A DNA stretch of 34,482 bases from Verrucomicrobiota bacterium (GTDB lineage: Bacteria > Verrucomicrobiota > Verrucomicrobiia > Limisphaerales > VHDF01), in the NCBI GenBank assembly GCA_016871495.1, contig VHDF01000045.1:1-34482 (forward strand). The letters are read 5' to 3'. Under the pieces are notes generated by a model. It did not search any database. It worked only from the letters and a program-made list of their open reading frames with translations, and was not told the origin of the DNA. This document shows, in pieces, positions 32,020 to 34,482 of the stretch (position 1 is its first letter; each line of letters starts with the position of its first letter). Position numbers and translations under genes: made by a program.

Positions 32020-32382
32020 GGTTTTACGTTTGTTTGGCAGATCGTTGTGCGGTAAATCTGAATGGCCACCACGAAGCGAGTCGGCTTGGAGAACCGGCAT
32101 CCGATGCTCCGGCGTTGAGCCTCGCTTGCGTTGTCCCTTCGATGTTCACGTTTCGATTTCATGTTCATTTTGCTGCCAAGCAGTACTGAACTTGTCGAGA
32201 AGATGCCTAATTAGTTCTTTAGTGTCAATATTTTGTCTCATATTTTTTCGACACCCCTTTTAACCGGCTTGATTCGAGCAAGTTATGCAGCATTTTTTCC
32301 CCGATTTTTGCCCAGGAAAGCGAATCCTTGGCAAAGGCCATTTGCAAAACGTCGCTGCTTTGTCACATTTCTGTCTACTTTT
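32020..32382. promoter_or_regulatory. AT-rich divergent control region
   Basis: 363 bases without a gene, markedly richer in A/T than its surroundings (32150-32290), between the leftward fasciclin/sigma genes and the rightward MerR fragment. On the minus strand there is TTGACA (32228-32223) but no good -10 at 16-18 bp. A near-palindrome CTTGTCGAGAAG sits at 32191-32202. No operator can be named. Confidence 0.45.
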
Positions 32383-32544
32383 ATGACTGAAGCCCAATCA
32401 GCAATCAGAGTTGTTGCTCGACGAACGGGTTTGAGCGGCCGCGTCATGCCCGCCGACCACAACCTCCTGGTCAAAATCGGCGCCACACAGGTGAAAAATC
32501 TCGTGGACTTTTGCTCCAATCTCGACAAGTTGCGCGAACCTTAG
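32383..32544 (+). pseudogene. MerR-family regulator (LitR/CarH-like) N-terminal fragment
   Basis: The first ~20 residues, MTEAQSAIRVVARRTGLS, match the start of MerR winged-helix proteins, in particular LitR/CarH light- and B12-dependent regulators. The following residues (GRVMPADHNLLV...) lack the WEKRYG block, and the frame stops after 53 codons, so no functional DNA-binding domain remains. Such regulators often stand next to carotenoid genes, which is the reason to mention it. An unrelated short peptide is the alternative. Confidence 0.42.
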
Positions 32545-32558
32545 AAGAAACTGAAAAG

Positions 32559-32768
32559 ATGAAACCGCTCCTCTCCCCTAACATCGACAACAAGGGCCGC
32601 CTCATTCGCGGACTCGGCGCGCTGGCACTGTTCGTGGGCGCGGGCTTTAGTTTCGCCCTGTCCACCTGGCTCGGCATCGCCCTATTGGCCTCGGGCCTGT
32701 TCGTTGCCTTCGAAGCCTTGCGCGGCTGGTGCGCGCTGCGCGCGTGCGGCATCAAGACAAAGTTCTGA
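32559..32768 (+). CDS. DUF2892-like two-helix membrane protein
   Basis: 69 residues from ATG 32559 (MKPLLSPNIDNKGRLIRGLG), preceded by AGAAGAAACTGAAAAG, which carries a plausible GAAG/GAAA ribosome site. Two helices (ALALFVGAGFSFALS and LGIALLASGLFVAFEAL) and Cys residues in GWCALRACGIKTKF near the end follow the pattern of the YgaP-type membrane domain. Those Cys lie in the spot where related proteins attach a rhodanese or bind metal; no rhodanese is present here. It is convergent with the next gene. Confidence 0.72.
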   Translation: MKPLLSPNIDNKGRLIRGLGALALFVGAGFSFALSTWLGIALLASGLFVAFEALRGWCALRACGIKTKF

Positions 32769-32780
32769 CGAGAATCGATT

Positions 32781-32808
32781 CGGAGGTTCCTCCGTGGGGA
32801 GATCCCCT
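32781..32808. terminator. Hairpins between convergent genes
   Basis: CGGAG-GTTC-CTCCG and, right after it, GGGGA-GAT-CCCC lie in the 97-base gap between the DUF2892 stop and the stop of the leftward DUF6807 gene. There is no T-run, so function as a bidirectional terminator is only a possibility. Confidence 0.3.
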
Positions 32809-32865
32809 CGATGGATTGTCATCAGAGGACCGATTGAACCTGCCACGGCGCCATGGGGCGCCGAG

Positions 32866-34482
32866 CTAACGATTCGTCGAACGTTGGAAGCTTTCGAAGG
32901 CCGCGATTGGATCGAAGTCCGCTCCGGAATGAATCGCGGCGTCAAAGCGCAGACGAAGACTCTCCCCGCGCTTCACGATCACGGCGCTCTTGTCGCCCTG
33001 CTTCATCGCGGCGCGGCCGAAGGGGTTCGCGACAAACACGCCATAGTCGCGGTTGTGCCACCAACACGTGCGGAAGTTCCTCGGATCCGCCAATAGCGTG
33101 ACGCCGATGGGCTTGCCGTCCACCGTCCCGGAATAATCACACCAGTCCGCAGGCTGGCCCCAGGTGCTCTTCGCCGACTTCAGTCCGGCGCTGCTCGTGA
33201 TGACGCCGCCGTTCCTTTCGCTGATCGAGGTCGCAACGCGTGCGGCAAAGCCCATCTCCTCCTGATCACCGAAGGTGAAGTCGCCGTCTTCGGAACGGAA
33301 CGTCGCGTCCCAACCGAGCAGCCAGGCGTTGGTTTGAGCCGTGAGCGCGAATCGGTTGGTCAACGAGCAGATCGTCCGGCCATCGGGCGCACGCAGGCGG
33401 CATTCGGTGGTGAACGTCAGACGACCGCCACGGACCGTCGGCGGCTCGGCGAACCGCACGTGCTCCATCCGTCCCTTGTTGCGCCAGAAGTCCACACCAC
33501 CGATGTCGCCAAACGCGAGCCAGATGCCGGGATGCATCGTGTCGTGGTCCGTGGCATCCACGCCGGCGACGGGTGGGTGATTGCGCGTGACCTTCGTCCC
33601 GCCGGGCGCGTGGACATTCGAAAAATAGGGTCGAAGGATCTTCTCGTCGCGGAAGACGAACTCCGCCACAGGCTGGCCGGAATGGGCGATGACGAGGCGG
33701 TCAGGCTGTTCGGTGAAACGGAAGCCGTCGCCCTTCGGCCACGGAGCCGGCGTGGCAGCATTGGCAACGACGCGCCGGGCCTCGCCCGGCACGGTTGAGG
33801 CACCCGAAAAATCCGACCGGACAGCGCTCGGCGCCCCGGCTTTCTGCGCCAGCAGATACGCTGTGACGTCCGCCGCGTATTGCGGTGACAACACCGTATC
33901 GTAGGCCGGCATGGCCGAAGTGGCGGCGGTCTTGCGCGACTTGATCGCCGATTTCGGGATGACCTGACGCTGACCCGTGGCGAGGCCCAGAGTGAGATTA
34001 AGCCCGCTCTCCTCCAGCAGAATGCCGGAGAATTCCGCGTCCGCGGTCTCCACTGTTTGCAGGTTGAAGCCCTCGGTGATAACGGCGTTGGGATCGAGCA
34101 TCGACTGGACGATATGCTTCGCGGTCGCGCGATCCCCCAGCGCGGCGAGGTCGGGGCCGAAGTTGTTGCCGCGTTCGCCCACTCGATGACAGTTGAAACA
34201 GCCGACGCCACCCCGAGCGTGGAAGAGCCATTCGCCGCGCTCGCGATTGCCCTGCGAAAGGGCGACCAAGGTCGGATCGAGGGATGTCGCATCGGACGGC
34301 GGCGTCAGTGCGAGCGGTTCGAGGACGACGATGTAGTTGCCCTTGCCGCCGGATTTGCCGTCGTCGGTGTTGCCGCCGATTTCAACGCGCCCGGCCGGAA
34401 ATTCGCGCGTGTAGAGCTGGAAGGTCCAGTGATCGGCACGAATGGTCTGTGCGGTGCGCTGGAACCGTTCGCGCAACCACGC
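32866..34482 (-). CDS. Cytochrome c plus DUF6807 (PmoA-like) protein, 5' end outside window
   Basis: At least 538 residues; the frame is open through the last base (AWLRERFQRT...), so the start lies beyond the window. A cytochrome c domain comes first: GCFNCHRVGERGNNFGPDL (CxxCH) and EGFNLQTVETADAEFSGILLE, ending with MPAYDTVLSPQYAADVTAYL. From about residue 225 a DUF6807 domain follows, with RPYFSNVHAPGGTKVTRNHP, HPGIWLAFGDIGGVDFW, GWDATFRSEDGDFTFGDQEE and CWWHNRDYGVFVANPFG. DUF6807 is often labelled 'methane oxygenase PmoA' by databases, but nothing ties it to methane; in Verrucomicrobia it accompanies glycan-related cytochrome fusions. Probably periplasmic. Confidence 0.88.
   Translation of the reverse strand, partial: AWLRERFQRTAQTIRADHWTFQLYTREFPAGRVEIGGNTDDGKSGGKGNYIVVLEPLALTPPSDATSLDPTLVALSQGNRERGEWLFHARGGVGCFNCHRVGERGNNFGPDLAALGDRATAKHIVQSMLDPNAVITEGFNLQTVETADAEFSGILLEESGLNLTLGLATGQRQVIPKSAIKSRKTAATSAMPAYDTVLSPQYAADVTAYLLAQKAGAPSAVRSDFSGASTVPGEARRVVANAATPAPWPKGDGFRFTEQPDRLVIAHSGQPVAEFVFRDEKILRPYFSNVHAPGGTKVTRNHPPVAGVDATDHDTMHPGIWLAFGDIGGVDFWRNKGRMEHVRFAEPPTVRGGRLTFTTECRLRAPDGRTICSLTNRFALTAQTNAWLLGWDATFRSEDGDFTFGDQEEMGFAARVATSISERNGGVITSSAGLKSAKSTWGQPADWCDYSGTVDGKPIGVTLLADPRNFRTCWWHNRDYGVFVANPFGRAAMKQGDKSAVIVKRGESLRLRFDAAIHSGADFDPIAAFESFQRSTNR

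Noticed and set aside
32200-32228. Sigma-70 promoter TTGACA for the fasciclin/sigma genes
   Set aside because: No acceptable -10 hexamer at 16-18 bp; kept only as a note on the control region.

Overview
The window is GC-rich and looks chromosomal, most likely from a Verrucomicrobiota bacterium of the Pedosphaera/Limisphaerales kind. Reasons: a PSCyt2/PSD1 (DUF1549-DUF1553) gene coupled to a Tat-exported DUF1501 gene, a 1514-residue DUF1080/SGNH/NHL/HEAT/CxxCH fusion, pseudopilin-like proteins with the class III prepilin N-terminus followed by LLPALSKAK, and many intergenic hairpin repeats. The taxonomy is inferred from gene content, not from a marker gene.

Layout. 1-3560: the 3' part of a PSD1 gene and its DUF1501 partner. 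3561-4287: a dispersed hairpin repeat interrupted by a 133-bp MITE-like insertion, then a tRNA-Cys(GCA). 4288-7730: a small decaying integron on the minus strand, diverging from a truncated integron-integrase gene. It has one clear attC site, one attI-like junction, a cassette lipoprotein broken by an in-frame TGA, a cassette with a 64-residue repeat protein, and further left a membrane FGE-sulfatase-like protein whose C-terminus looks like a diversity-generating-retroelement (DGR) variable region, followed by an HRDC remnant but no reverse transcriptase. The integrase is cut at about 7507 and joined to an IS91-type transposase scrap, which in turn cuts a SUMF1 pseudogene. 8170-15023: three surface/export genes (two pseudopilins and the 1514-residue fusion). 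All three have the same promoter geometry (TTGCCA, 17 bp, TAnAAn, 6 bp, ATG), which predicts leaderless mRNAs. Two of them also carry a 130-bp palindromic repeat at exactly the same distance upstream.

15406-18941 (minus): a SbtA bicarbonate transporter with a P-II-like SbtB partner, a probable purE fragment, a sodium:solute symporter and a DUF3311 protein. 18959-20480: a stretch of gene debris (LysR/NhaR C-terminus, SRPBCC N-terminus, RhuM N-terminus) around one intact SOUL heme-binding lipoprotein.

20701-31783 (minus): a tightly packed probable operon of about 11 kb, with many ATGA overlaps. In order of transcription: a sigma-70 family factor, two small membrane proteins, a frameshifted SDR, a 92-residue ORF, a CrtN-like desaturase, an aldehyde dehydrogenase, a CrtP-like oxidase, a PlsC acyltransferase, a GT2 glycosyltransferase, a thioredoxin-fold lipoprotein and a PQQ-type beta-propeller protein. 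The crtN/aldH/crtP/acyltransferase/glycosyltransferase set matches what is known for staphyloxanthin-like C30 carotenoid acid glycosyl esters. No squalene or dehydrosqualene synthase gene is present, so the C30 precursor would have to come from elsewhere. Upstream lie a deleted fasciclin gene, an AT-rich control region and a MerR-type N-terminal fragment, then a DUF2892 membrane protein. 32866-34482: the 3' part of a cytochrome c/DUF6807 (PmoA-like) gene that leaves the window.
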